The notes below the pieces were generated by a model. The model saw only the letters and a list, made by a program, of their open reading frames with translations, ran no database searches and had not been told where the DNA came from. Shown here one piece after another: positions 12,671-24,997 of a stretch of 64,000 nt of DNA (the first letter of the stretch is position 1; the number at the start of each line of letters is the position of its first letter). The position numbers were made by a program, and so were the translations under genes. The stretch lies in assembly GCA_029449235.1 (NCBI GenBank), contig JANATG010000002.1, forward strand, positions 682,001 to 746,000, in the 5' to 3' direction. Origin of the DNA: Linnemannia schmuckeri. Taxonomy: Eukaryota > Mortierellomycota > Mortierellomycetes > Mortierellales > Mortierellaceae.

Positions 12671-14514
12671 CTAGTGATTGCGGACGACAAAGTCAACGGC
12701 TTGGGCAAAGTATTTAACGTTCTTCGAGTTCAATCCAGCCATCGAGATGCGTCCATTATCGGTGAGGTAGACATGGTACTTCTCCTTCAGCACCTTGACC
12801 TGGGGCACCGTCAGACCAGTGAAGGAGAACATGCCAATCTGGTCAACGATATGATTCCAAGTGCCCGGTGTGCCCAGCCTAACCAGCTCATCATAGAGAA
12901 CCTTTCGCATGTCAATGATCCTGTTGGCCATGGTCGACAAGTTCTGCTCCCACTCTCCATAAAGGGTCTCGTTGTTTAGGACCAAACTGACGATCCTGGA
13001 TCCGTAAGCAGGAGGGTTAGAGATAACAGCGCGCTGGGCCTTGGCGATCTGAGACTCGATCCTGTTCTTGACCTCGACCGACCTCGCAACAATAGTCAGG
13101 TTGCCCGCCCGCTCCGAGTACAAACCAAAGTTCTTGGAGAATGACTGGGCAATAAACATCTCGAACCCGCGGTCGACAAAATAGCGGACAGAGTAGGCGT
13201 CCTTGTCAAGACTACCCGACGCAAAACCTTGGTAGGCACAGTCAAAGAACGGAAAGTGGCCCTTAGCCTCCATCACATCTGCAATCTGACGCCATTGGTC
13301 GTTGGTAGGATCGACTCCTGTTGGGTTGTGAGCGCAAGGGTGCATCAGGAAGATGGAACCGTTGGGGGCTGACTGCATGGTGCCAAGCATACCCTTGAGG
13401 TCGAGGCCCTTGGTAGCAGGGTCCCAGTATGGGTACTCGAGGACTTGCATGCCCACTCCTTCAAAGATGGCACGGTGGTTCGCTAAAATGAATGAAAAAA
13501 GGGTGCATGTGCGTGTGTGAGTAACTATGGGCCAAACAAATAACCCTATTCGTTCAACAATCATCGCTTTTGTGGGTTGCAGAGCTTGTGGTGGTACGGT
13601 CGGCATTCGCTGCAAACACATTATCCGGATAGGTAAAAATTGTGAGAGCAAGATAAAAAGTGCCAAGGTTGGCAGACTAAAGTGCACAAGGCGACGGACT
13701 CCCGATCATGGTTTCCCTTCTTTGATAGTAACCCAAAAAAACAACAACAACAAAGCCGAGAGGCGGAAGGGTAAAGCGAATGCGCAAAGAGAGAACAAGA
13801 AGAAACATACCCCAGGTGGGCTTGGAGATGTAGCAGGCGGCGCCCTTGATAGGGTAGTGCTTTGAGAGAAAGTGTGCTCCAGTGTAGACTGCTCCTGTTC
13901 CAGAGATGCACTGCGCTGCTCCGGTGCGACCCTCTGTAACGGCCTTCGAATTGGCTCCGAGGATCAACTTGACCGCCGCCTTGCGGAATGGCTCAAGTCC
14001 CAGAATTGGCAGGTATTCGTGGTCCAGGTTGTCGTCCTCCACCATAATGTGGTCCGCCTAGGTGAAGGCAGTCAGAGATGAGAATGAAGTGGTCAGTATG
14101 AGAGAATGAAAACAAAGATTTGCACGGCGGTTAGTTGCATACAGATGGAGTAGACGTAACGCAATACACACCTTTTTCACGACGGGGAGGACCCATGGTT
14201 TGCCTTCTTCGGTGCGGTAGGCACCAACACCGAGGTTGACCTTTTGCGCATGAGAATCGGCCTTGTAAGAGGATGTGAGTGCGAAAATGACATCGGCGGG
14301 TGCTTCTTGGACCTGCTCGAAGAATGAGGCTACAACAGCGACGAAAACGTAAAGTAAGAGTACTGTCAGATATCCGGATAATGGTGGTCAAGGGAAGTTG
14401 TATGCGATAACGAGCCTTGTGCTTTTGTTGGTTACGTTTGTCGGCCTTCTTGGCGATATGGCTGCTGAGCTGCTGGAGTCTGAGGGCAGGGGTAGGTTGT
14501 GTGCTGCTTGACAT
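12671..14514 (-). CDS. Aspartate aminotransferase, probably cytosolic (431 aa, 4 exons)
   Basis: Catalyses aspartate + 2-oxoglutarate = oxaloacetate + glutamate with pyridoxal phosphate (class I aminotransferase). Exons are 14514-14436, 14329-14172, 14057-13811 and 13482-12671, with phase-consistent GT-AG introns of 106, 114 and 328 bases. Family motifs run in order: VNLGVGAYRTEEGKPWVLP, DHEYLPILGLEPFRKAAVKL, the KPTWANH cofactor loop (created by splicing exon 3 to 4), HPCAHNPTGVDPT, FDCAYQGFASG, and the PLP-lysine motif SQSFSKNFGLYSERAG with Lys at about residue 278. Length and sequence agree with fungal AAT2/GOT1. The roughly 27-residue N-terminal stretch before SFFEQVQEAP is Ser/Gln/Lys-containing but not clearly a mitochondrial presequence, so I favour the cytosol, with moderate certainty. 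It links nitrogen metabolism with the malate-aspartate shuttle. Confidence 0.96.
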
Positions 14515-17399
14515 GGTGTTTATGTGAATGAGTAATGTGAGAAAAGAGAGGAGTGATGAGTTATGAAAGAACGAATGCAAGTGTGTGTGTGAAAGAGAGA
14601 GAGGATTCAACTGTCGTTTTCTTTCTTTCGTCCTGTCCAAAGCGAACCGGCCTTGGAAAAGCGCGTGTCGAAAGGAAAAGCTGGCAGGCAGACACCTCTT
14701 TCCCTCGTCATTGCCCTACGCACACACCCTTAATTTCCCGTTTTATGAAACTGAAAATGGCTCACTCTCGCGTGCAACGGGAGAAATCAAGCATGAAGGC
14801 AAGACGGACCGACACCGAATTGGATCCGAAGCCATTTGTTCGCTTCGATCACACCTACCCGCCTACGCACTAGTGCAACAACAACGCGACTAACCCACCT
14901 CCTGTTCCTGGCGGTTACACTCCTATTCCCCAGCTACCAGGCTACCTCCGTACCCTTTCAGCAAGGGGTGTAGCAAGTTGTCCAGTGAAAAACTACAATG
15001 ACTGAGAGTGAAAAAGTTGTGATGCAGTGGATCGAGCTTACAGTCAGCTTGGAGTACAGCTCGAGATCTCATCTATCGCCCCCGATGCTGTTACTGTTGT
15101 CATCACTCCTTACAGTCAGGCTGTAACATAAGGAATAGGGCCCAGTAAGCACCCAATCTCGTGCATTTCGTGTATCACTTTCGTTTTACCAGAAGGCAGG
15201 TCTAGACTGATTAGTCGCCATGAGGTCTTATGCAATGATTGTCGCTCCCTCTAGTCTCTGCTTTTGAGAGAAAAGAGCAATGGCTTTGTTGATTCTTCAT
15301 AGTGTGTCATCTTTCTTATAGGAAATAAAGATACGACAATGAAGCAGCTCAGGAATGACTCGCCGTGTTCTTCTAAAAAAATGCGAATAGTCGTATGTAA
15401 CTAGCGAGATCGGATCAAATTAAAGACGACAACCTTTTCATGTGGCCTATATCCAAGAAGAGGCAGATGGCAAAATTGACCATGTGGTTGACCTTTTTCA
15501 CTTACGCGTTTCCCAAAAATGAGATTCGTTTTTTCTCTTCTCTTTCCTAAACATCCAGCTCTCGCCATCACCATGACCATCACTCTCCTTGTCGGTGTCT
15601 TCTCTTTACAATCTTCTCCAAGCATACATCAGGAATCAAGAAACACGACAAATAAGCCCTACCCGTCGACCTGACGCTCTCGCACCCCTTTCAAGAACGA
15701 TCCAAGACCGTCAGCGGATCCCTCTCAGCGGACGTTTTACACGGTCTTACAAGACAGGGCAAGGACGAAGCAGGATTCAAGGAGCAAGTTGAATGTACTT
15801 TGTGGAGGCAAAGTCACCAAGTTCCCTGTTGTTGTGGTGACCAGTGTAATCACGGCGCAGGAGGTCATCATCATCGCTTGGATCAGAATTATTCTCACAT
15901 TTGATGTGCTCTCAGTGGGACCTTTTGGCATGTTCAATGTCAGGGCAGGAGGCTGATCCAAGTTCAACAAAGTCCAAAAACCTTGCGCTCACAATCGACC
16001 TGCTCGTGATATTCTCGTTTCCAGGACAGCCCCTTCTCTCTACGTCCCTTATACATTCACAATCTTCTCTATCACTTTCCAGAAACAGTGTCATAAGTGG
16101 CATAACCTTTTTTCATTCTCTTTTTGTTCACTACTGAATAGCACTATTTTCTATCTGCAAAGGCACAATTGACTTAAACTGGGGAGCGAGCAGGATATAA
16201 GTTGTCAGTACTGGTGACGATAAGATCAAGGAAGTCAAAGGCAAAAGCAAAGGGACAGTCAGTGGCCTAGTCATCAATTAATCAGAGGCATAGAGCTCAA
16301 GCCAACACAATCCATTTATTTGCGAAAATCGCCAGAGTAACAGGAGTGTACGTAGAAATACCGGCAATCAACAATATCAATAAATAGTACTTATTTAACA
16401 AACCAGTGGCGGTTCCATTTTCAGCGTCGATAGGCAGTAGAGTGTTATCAGACGAACACGGTTTTCGCGTTTCTGAGGATCAGTCGCCTTCTCAAAGACC
16501 GAGACGCGTTCTTGACAGCAATCAAAAGAGCTAATCAGATCGATCAGCACGCCTAATCATTGACGATCAAATTACATGCGACTACGCATCTCACCTTGAT
16601 CTTGTAAGAAATGATATGATATATCAATGTCAATAATTAGAGGTGATGGTGGGTGCATGGTCATGCATGTTTTTCTCAGGATTTTCCAGCGCAAACACTG
16701 TATGACTCTCCTCCACATTTTTTTTGTTTCCCTCTCTTTCCTTCGTCTCACTCCACGACAACAGGGATCTTTGTTTTTTCCTCATCAACGATAAAGAGCA
16801 GGGTGGCTCTAGCACAAGGGATGAAAGAAAGGTTGTGTCAATGCGACACAGGGACAGGCGCTATGATCGATAACCTCGCCCAACTTGTTGTCCATGAGGT
16901 TTTATTCGAGATGTGCTGGCCGGGGTTGCGTTTCTAGCTTGTCATTGATGGCACAAACATGTCACTTGGAGCAAAAATATGTTCTCTTTTTTTTTTTTTT
17001 CTTTTTTTTTTTTTTTTTGCTTGCACAAAAGACTCCTTTTTGACGGACAACCTTTCCTGCTTATCAAAAAGAAAAGAATACTGATCATAGCCTCTTTTTT
17101 ATGCAACGCGGCTGATGGATGGATGAAACGGAACGGTTAGTAGGAGCACCTCCATTTCATTAGCAAGTCCCTGAACGGCGCGAAGACTACGAAATGGATC
17201 GTGTGAAGAGGTTCGACTCTTGGATGTCAATGGGTGGTCTGCAGCTGGTTTGATCACGGTCGACGATCGTAACCTGTACCAGCGATAATCTCATCACTCA
17301 TAGCCAGCATTGACACGGCCATTGTCAGATGTTGCATCAGCATCCCATGGGAAATCTCACTACTGCCACCCAACTGTCTACGAGAACAAACAGATCATC
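14515..17399. other. Gene-poor region with unassigned short frames
   Basis: No complete gene is recognised. A plus-strand frame ending near 15952 has protein-like codon use for about 55 codons (VTKFPVVVVTSVITAQEV) but is bounded by stops on both sides. Short frames around 16190-16290 are likewise isolated. A CTTACAGTCAG motif occurs twice, near 15040 and 15110. Poly-T runs lie at about 16989-17018. The composition fits decayed coding sequence or unique intergenic DNA; I cannot assign an origin. Confidence 0.4.
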
Positions 17400-17591
17400 G
17401 ATCCCTTGAGAGGAACTCTCGGATAACCCAGCATCCGCCACAAGGAACAGCGAGCCAAAGTCGAGGAACTGAAGCCCAGGAGGTAGGAATCCAAGGATAC
17501 GAAAAAGGACGAAATAATCCGCGACCTGAAGAACCTCAACTTGGACCTTATCAGGCAGAACCGCAACCTGATAAAGGGTTATCGCTTCTAA
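17343..17591 (+). pseudogene. Decayed coiled-coil reading frame with in-frame stops
   Basis: In the frame of base 17400 the translation reads as protein-like sequence for about 80 codons, ending TAA at 17589. It is interrupted by TAA at 17424-17426 and TAG at 17484-17486. The last 34 codons (RDLKNLNLDLIRQNRNLIKG) are Lys/Leu/Asn-rich with heptad-like leucines, typical of a coiled-coil C-terminus. No start codon or upstream exon could be joined. The likely reading is a relic of a once-coding segment. I cannot name the parent family. Confidence 0.35.
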
Positions 17592-17816
17592 ACAAACAAA
17601 AATGAAATGGAGATAACAGCGACCTGCAGGAGACTAGAAGCAGGATCGGTAGATCATTAATGGGTTTTCAATGAGTCTCGCCTTCTATTTGCACGTTGAA
17701 AATGGCGTTGAAATATATTTCTGTCTTCTTCAACAGCCTGTGAAATATAGTTAACACCTTGTCGTGTAAAGAAAAAAATACAGCCGAAGAGAGAATGGAT
17801 GAACAAGGTATCATTT

Positions 17817-18234
17817 CTATTTCCTACTGTTAATAAAGGGTCCTGCAGTTAACTGTGATGCTCTTGAGGTTTGAGGTGTTGCCGGGATACATTCGGGGTC
17901 ACCCGCGTCACATTCCGCCAATTTCATCCAACTTGTCAGCCCCTCTTTCCTCTCATCCTCTCGTTTTATCTTACCCACCGTCACCTCAATATCCTTAGCA
18001 CCATGTAGACCAAGTAAATCACATAGCAGACGTTCGATCAGGGTCATGTTATCCTTCAACGACGTAATGGGTTAATGGTTCTCTGGGAACTCTGCTATGT
18101 CATTCGTCCAGAAAAAAGCAGTGTTCAATTTATTGTCGGCGCTCGAAAAAAAAATAAGTGATTGCTCGTACCTGAATTTTTATGCGGTCATCGTTATCGC
18201 CTTCATTTGCTGTAGCGATCCTGTCCTCCATCAT
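17817..18234 (-). CDS. Small hypothetical protein (about 99 aa, 2 exons, start uncertain)
   Basis: Exon 1 18234-18172 and exon 2 18053-17817 join in phase 0 through a 118-base intron with a GTACGA donor and AAG acceptor. The joined product runs MMEDRIATANEGDNDDRIKIQ then DNMTLIERLLCDLLGLHGAK, a charged helix-rich sequence ending in a Ser/Thr tail. The open frame continues upstream of the chosen ATG for more than 60 codons (IDIPKRRSAGHPRSRVEQD just before it), so the true start or a further 5' exon may lie higher. I recognise no family. The good splice join and protein-like composition argue for a real or recently real gene. It stands alone in a gene-poor region. Confidence 0.4.
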
Positions 18235-19732
18235 CACCCATAGCCCAATCCCTCCGTCCTGCTCAACCCTACTCCTTGGATGACCAGCAGATCGGCGTTT
18301 TGGGATATCGATATAGATATCAATATCGACGTCAATTGGGATGATAAAAAGCATCATCGCAAAAATTGAGCGAGCGAGCGAGAGGGAAAGGGATGAGAAG
18401 TACGAGGGAATGAGAAAAGAAGAAAGAGAGAGAGAGAGAGATGAGAAAGCGCATTCCAATTGTGCACGAGCGCGAGTAAAAGACGAGTGGATCGCTTTGT
18501 CATATTTTTGGTGAAAAAAAAATAAATAAATAAATAAATGTGAGAAGAGGACACAATAAAAGCCCTGACATGTGTTCAAACTTAGGGCCAGAGAGGAACA
18601 TACAAAAGGGTCTCTCAGTAGTAAAATGGAGCCGCCAATTACTTTTTTGATAGAACAGCAGTAGCACATGCTCGATCCAGGTTGCCATGATTGGCGTCGA
18701 GGCATCCCAAAGGGGCAAATCGCGGGTCACCTCCCTTCTTTTTCACGTATATCCTTGTTGGGGCCAAATGGCTAGTGGATGAACAAAAAATACCACGCTA
18801 GTGTCAATGGGCAAAGTAAAAATCTTGAGCCCACATGGACATGTAAGCACTACATTGAAACCCTTGTCTGCCCCTTTGCACAAATAAAGAAAGAAAGAAA
18901 AATGGACAACGAGAACAAAACAAGTCGAGGAAAAGATGTCACTCATGCCCATCTTCATCTCCTTGCAACACCCTCAACGGATCTGTCCTTGTCACCACCA
19001 AAAAGTAACCGTCGATCCGGGAGTCAAGATGAAGGTGGGAAAGTGACACTATCAATAATCAAAGACTACGACCGAAAAGAAGAAAAATCTCGCTCAACCT
19101 TGCAATAGAGAGAGTGTCTTGACAAGGACGAATTGTGCCTGAAGGCTTTGCATGTACTTCCCTTCGTTTATTTGCGGGACCCCTGATTCGATAGAGTCCC
19201 TTACACTAGTTCATTGCTTGTCTCTCATTTCTATTTCTATTCTCCGGTGAACCCTCTCCATTATTCGCAGTGTAGTCAGGCAGACAGGTCCTTGACTCCA
19301 AGACAAGACAGGCGCTATTTGGCGATTTCGAAGGAGAGTTCAAGTCCAGCACGCTAGACGTATAGATTTTTCTGTGTTGAGAGCCAGCAGTGGAGATATG
19401 GGATGAAGATGAGGCAGACAGGGAGAATAAAGGGTGAGGGAGGACTAGCAGTATGCGGTCATAGACAACCATAACTTTATGAGAGACATCCAATGCATTG
19501 TCGTCGTTTCTAGTTCATCTTTTGCCGAGAGGAAAGAAGGTATTTAAAGGGAGGCATGTTTCCCTCTGCTTTGGTTCCATCATTCTCCAGCAACACTTGT
19601 CTTCTTTTCTTTTGCTCCTTCACAGCAAGCACTATTCTCTGCACACCCTTGTTTTTTTTAATACCAACTATTTTTCATCCCTTCTTTTTTCTCTCTTCCC
19701 TCCTTTTTACCTCCCAAAAGCAACACGACAAG
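18235..19732. other. Intergenic, promoter side of the amino-acid transporter
   Basis: No gene seen. It contains a GA-rich patch near 18370-18440, an AAATAAATAAAT run near 18520, and the TATA-like element and CT-rich leader of the transporter gene at its right end. Confidence 0.5.
19541..19549 (+). promoter_or_regulatory. TATA-like box of the amino-acid transporter gene
   Basis: TATTTAAAG lies 192 bases before the chosen ATG at 19733. An in-frame ATG at 19556 is only 7 bases past this box and so would lie upstream of a normal transcription start. This supports the downstream ATG. Confidence 0.45.
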
Positions 19733-21795
19733 ATGAGTGACGAAAAAACACACACCGACACCTCCAAACTCGTCCCACCACCAGCAATCGCACAGCCCAC
19801 ACAAGCTCACTTGAGTCCATCACCTAGTCTTGACAGGAGCCTGACTTTCCAACCCGAACAAAGCCAACAACGTGGCCGCACCTTCCTCAGCAGGCCACAT
19901 GGCGGCTCCAACCCAGGATCAAGGGCTACCTCTCGCTCACGGACATCAAGGCCCAACTCCAGACCAGGGTCAAGACCAGGATCCCGCCCAGTCTCATGGC
20001 TGGTCTCTGCCAATTCGGATTACACTTCGATGTATGAGAACTATGGAGGATCCCGTTCCCGCAGGACCTCGGGTATAGATGAGAGTGACATTGTGTCAGC
20101 GATGGAGAACGGTGCTGGTGGCAAGATGTCGCGGTCACCCTCGCATGTCACCACGGTAGACGAAAAGAATAGGCCCTTGGACTCGACTCGCCCTGGTATC
20201 GTTTCTCAGCGTCCCTCCTATACCGGTACATTGATCCATGAGGACGAGTGCAGTATCGACTCGAGCGACGAACCTCCTCGTGGCAACGTGTCAGCTCTCA
20301 GGGCTAGTTTGCTGCTTGGAAAGGCCTTTGTCGGCACAGGAGTACTTTTCTTGCCCAATGCCTTCAAGAACGGTGGTATGTTGTCGCACCTTTCATTTCT
20401 TTTCTTCTCTTTGATTTTGTTCATGGAATGCTTCATGTTTTTTTTATACGATTGCCCCCTCATTTCTAGAGGCATGTGCTCGACGCTGATCCTTACTTTT
20501 TTACTATTTTCTTTGTCAACCTCCTTTTAGGCCTTTTGTTCTCATGCATCACCCTTGCTGTCGTCGCCTTTATCTGCTGTGTCGCATTCTTGCTCTTAGT
20601 CAAGGTCCGTCTCATTGTGCGGGAAAACTTTCAAGACATGGGCTTTGTTCTGTACGGCAAGTGGATGAGACTCTCAGTCCTGTGGGCAGTGGCTCTTTCT
20701 CAGATGGGCTTTGTCTGTGCTTACTTGATCTTTGTCTCTCAGAACCTGTTTGCGGTCGTCCAGACGTTCACCAAGTGCCAGTTCACAGGAATCCAGGAAA
20801 AGTTCTACATCCTGATACCCTTGGTCGTATTGATCCCCTTAGTCTTGATTCGTCGCATGGCTATCCTTTCCCTGCCCAGTATGCTCGCCAATGTGTTTAT
20901 TATCATTGGTATCGTCTATCTCTGGTATTTCTCGATCGACAGTCTTGCACACCATGGAATGGGTCCTGAGATCAAGCTGTTCAACAGTGAGAACTTTGCT
21001 CTATTCTTGGGTACCGCTGTCTTTTCCTATGAGGGTATCGGTCTGAGTAAGTGTCCCTTTCTCTCCTTTATTCGTATACTCAAGGGACAAACATAAAAAG
21101 TTGCCGATCATGCGCAAGCATGATTTTAGAATCAATCACTAACCTCCCTTGCAATATCTTGTCGTGCGTCAATAGTCATTCCTATCACTGAGTCTATGGC
21201 CGAGCCTGAAAAGTTCCCTCGCGTCCTTGCTATTACTATGACCATCGTGACGGCCATTTTCGCTAGCGTGGGTGCCCTCTGCTACTCCGCCTTCGGTAGC
21301 AATGTACAGACCATCGTCCTCATGAATCTCCCCGTTACCGGCGGCATGACCATCACTGTTGAGCTTCTCTATTCGTGTGCCATCATCCTCTCCGTTCCTC
21401 TCATGCTTTCTCCAGCCTCCAAGATCGTCGAGAACGCCTGGTGGGGTGAAAAGTCGGGCGGCCGTAGCTTTAAGGTGAAGATGCAGAAGAATGCTGTCCG
21501 CACCCTTTTGATCTTGATCTGCGCCTTTGTCGCCTTTGGAGTCGGCGGTCCCTCCTTGGATATCTTTGTCTCTCTGATCGGAAGCGTTGCTTGCATGCCT
21601 CTCTGCTTCATCTTCCCAGCTCTGTTCCACTACAAGGCCTGCGCCAAGACCTGGAAGGCCAAGGCCATAGATATCGCCCTTGGAGTGATTGGTGTCGTCG
21701 CCATGATCTTTACCCTCTACATTACTATTCACAGCTGGGTCGACCCCGCCGAGCCCCATCCTGAACTGGACCGATGCGCTGCCTTTACCCAGTAG
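19733..21795 (+). CDS. Vacuolar amino-acid transporter, AVT3/AVT4-like (592 aa, 3 exons)
   Basis: Member of the amino-acid/auxin permease family (PF01490 type), moving amino acids across the vacuolar membrane; yeast Avt3 and Avt4 export them to the cytosol. Exons are 19733-20375, 20531-21046 and 21176-21795, with introns of 155 and 129 bases (GTATGT and GTAAGT donors) joining in phase 1 both times. The first 195 residues are a hydrophilic Ser/Arg-rich tail with repeated GSRPGSRP units. The membrane domain opens with the family signature KAFVGTGVLFLPNAFKNGG and continues with about ten further hydrophobic segments, including GTAVFSYEGIGL joined to IIPITESM across intron 2. The C-terminus is short and hydrophilic. 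Exact substrate cannot be read from the sequence. Confidence 0.93.
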
Positions 21796-24700
21796 GGAGA
21801 TTTCTTGTCTTGCATTCTTACTGCTCGCTGGCGAATAGGCGCCTTACCTCTCTGTATTGCATAGAAAAGCATTTTTATCTATTTACTACATATCATTCCT
21901 CCCAATTTCCTTGTACTATAGTCCCTTGTTTCCAATAATTAAAAAGATGAAAATACCTTATCACAAATAAGAACATGAAATTAATCTGCAAAAGCAGTGA
22001 TGAAACGATCGCACAGAGACAAGGTGCAACAAAAAGCGATGTTCTGTACATCTTGGTCCGTTTCATTCCTGCATGTTCCCAAGGATGTTGTTGGTGAACT
22101 TTGCATGTCAACACAGCCTGTAATACTAGCTTGGTTTGATTGGATTCAGAGTTTGTCAGAGAAAAGAAGACGAGAGTTGCTTGAGCAGCCGTAGTTAGGG
22201 TTAAGGCTGTGTAAGCCTCGAAAAAAAAATGGACTTTCCCAGAAGAAAATGAAGCAAATGTAAACCTTGTTGGCCCTCAGCCCCTTTCTCATCTTCCCTC
22301 ACTTTCTCCCTTGCAACCAAGGCACAGGACAATCGACTCAGCAAGTGCGAGCCAACATCAAATCTAGAAACATCCAATTGAAAGTTTCTTTTTTTTTTCT
22401 TTCTTCGCTGCTTCAGTTGCACGTACAGGGGCAATTGAAGCAAAAGAAGGCAATTCCGCGGGGAAAACTGGTCCATGTGTAGAGGATAAAAATAACCTTT
22501 CAACTCATCTTTCAGAATAGAAAAAACGGATGGCAAAGTGTGAGGTGAAAAAAAAATGAGAGCAAGCAAAAAAAAAAAATCTTTCCATGATCAAACATAC
22601 GAACGACTTCTTGTATTCAATTACATGATGTTCAATTGACTGGACATCCTTTTTCCCGTTGCACTCAGTCTCAAGTAAATGAGTGTTTCGAAGTGCTTTT
22701 GTACCATGGTAAACCATGTCGATCAAAAAAGAGAAGAACAAAGTAGGGTGCGACGGCAAAGAGGCGAAAGCTCCAAAGCTCTGAATTTATGGCAGGTGTG
22801 TGTGCACGTTCAGCATTCCATCACATCGTAAAGTTAATTGCTTGAGATCATTACTCCACGGAGGTTTCTTCTTTACAACAGAGGGGGTTTTTGAATGATC
22901 AACTCGACTCTCTACTCTTGTTGTTTGTTCTCTTGCTTGCTAAAGTTTTCTTTGATGGTTCTTTACCATGTGCGGTACCTTTTGCGTTTCCTGAAAAAGT
23001 CACCCTCACGCAAAAAAGGTTCATCCTCTGCCTATGAACCCACGGGAGCATCAGTCCATGTGTTTTTCTCCCTCGTAACTTTTTGTTCTTTCGGTTTGGA
23101 CAAAGTTTGTTCCCATTGACCTGTTTGTTTTATCTGGAATCGCTCTTGCTTTTCCAAAGTTGTGGGTCTCAGTCCGTGGGGTGAAGAGAAGGACTGAAAA
23201 AATAGGACTGGTGCTACTAGTGGCGGTTGACGTGGCCATTTGTTTTGCTAAGCCCGGTCAGTTGGTCGCGCTTCGCTACAAACTACAAACACCACTGCCA
23301 CAACACGACACAGCATAACACACCAAGTTCCCATAATAGCTCTAAACCTCGACACTGCACATACGGGACTTTACTGAAAAAAAGAAGGTAAGGAATATCC
23401 ATTTAATCGTTATTGTCAACACCATCGTAATATCACTTGGTAACCCTCATTCGTCTCTCCGTCTTTTCTCGTCTATTAGCCCCTATATCATGGTCCTTGG
23501 GGGCTGTAGGCGTGTTGCTATTTTCATCTGCCTTCAGTCTGTCCGTTGTGGTTTTTGAACTCCATTCCATTCCATTCTTGAGCCAAGCAACAGATTTGTA
23601 AGATCTAGACACCGGTTCGTCTACGTGTTATTTCAGACCGTTAGTGCGAGATGCGAGAGGGGAGGCAAAAAGGGGGGGAGGGATGCAAGAAGGATGGAAA
23701 GGATAGAAGGGTGAAAAGTGGAGAGCGAGAGAGGGATAATTCATCCGATTCATTTTTTCTCCGTGGGCCATTGCACAAAGTAGACACATACCTGTACGTG
23801 TCCTCTCAACCTGGACCATTCAATCCTCTCTGTGTGCATTGGCTCTGCTAGGCCAGTTAGATTTGAGGGAGAGAGAAATGAAAAGACGAGATGATCTTTT
23901 GGTGTGTTGTCTCGTCTCTATGATTTTCGTTGTTTGTTGTTTGTTTGTTTTTAAGCCTACTGCAGGGGAGCAGAGGATTGAGCACACCATAAAACAACGA
24001 TGCATACTCCTCCTAAGTTACCCCTGTCTCCTTGTAGTGTCTTGCAATCAAGCCTTGTTGTGTTCTAAAGCCCTGTCCTGAACTGTCCTGACCTGTCTCG
24101 GCTTGGCTTGGCTTGTCTTGGCTTGTTGACTGATAGGGGTCAATGAAATGAAATATGGCAAACAAGTGGGCCGGAAGTGAAGTGAATGAATGAAAGGATA
24201 TTAAGCTGAAGCAGAACAGATGATTGGTATGCAAGAAGTGGTCATCGAATTGCAACGAATTATTAATTTTCGTTCAAAAAGCAAAGCAAGCAATGGCACA
24301 CACATAAAACGGTCGCTTCGCATTCTGTAATTAGGTCCGAGGAAGAATATGAGAGGTAGTAAGCAAAGCAGGACAGGTCAGAAAAAGAGGGGTCGAGAGC
24401 ACGTTGTCGGTTCGACGGTCGAGGCTTTATTTTTCTCTCCGTTTTTTTTATATTACTTCGGGGCTAGTGCTAATTGCATACCTGCTTGTCCTCTTTTTAT
24501 CCCGCTCCTCTTTTGTCCAAGTGCTCAATTAAAAAAAAAACCAGCAGCAGCAGGAGGACACACACCACCTATTCAGCGGGCTGTCAAGTCAAGGGGAAGA
24601 AATGGGAGGGAAGACGGGAAGGGAGGTCGAACATCGACAAGACAAAACATGAGAGCACTCCTACTTATTCCCTTGTTTTTACCATTTGTAGGGGTGGGGT

Positions 24701-24997
24701 TTATGTCTTTGAATGGCGTGCGCGCCCTGCCCATTGTCGAGGTTGTTCCTGCGCCATGAACGATAATTCACCATATTTAAACCAACCGCCAAGCCCACTT
24801 TTTTTTTTTTTTTTTTTTTTTTTTTTCCTTTTTCTCTTCACTTTTTTTTTTTTTCGTTTTTCTACACGCATTTTTTTCGCACCACTTTTGTCATATTTCT
24901 CACGTTGTCCTTTACTTTTACTTTGCATATATATAACACAGCACCCGCACTTCCACATACCTTGTATTTACCCGCCTCTTCATCCTCCTGCGCAACA
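21796..24997. other. Intergenic, no gene recognised
   Basis: A 3.2-kb stretch of unique A/T-moderate DNA. Simple repeats include CTTGGCTTGG near 24100 and CCATT units near 23555. At its right end, 24800-24860 is nearly pure T on the plus strand and precedes the TATA element of the next gene. No frame shows domain-like sequence on either strand. Confidence 0.5.
24928..24936 (+). promoter_or_regulatory. TATA box of the Ser/Thr-rich gene
   Basis: TATATATAA sits 62-70 bases before the ATG at 24998, which fits a transcription start near 24960 and a very short 5' UTR. A pyrimidine-rich tract precedes it. Confidence 0.6.

Noticed and set aside
19556..19732. Upstream in-frame ATG of the amino-acid transporter
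   Set aside because: It lies 7 bases after a TATA-like box and would add a Phe/Leu-rich stretch translated from the CT-rich leader. The ATG at 19733 is preferred.
22190..22206. Telomere-like TTAGGG motif
   Set aside because: A single copy; no array and no subtelomeric features.
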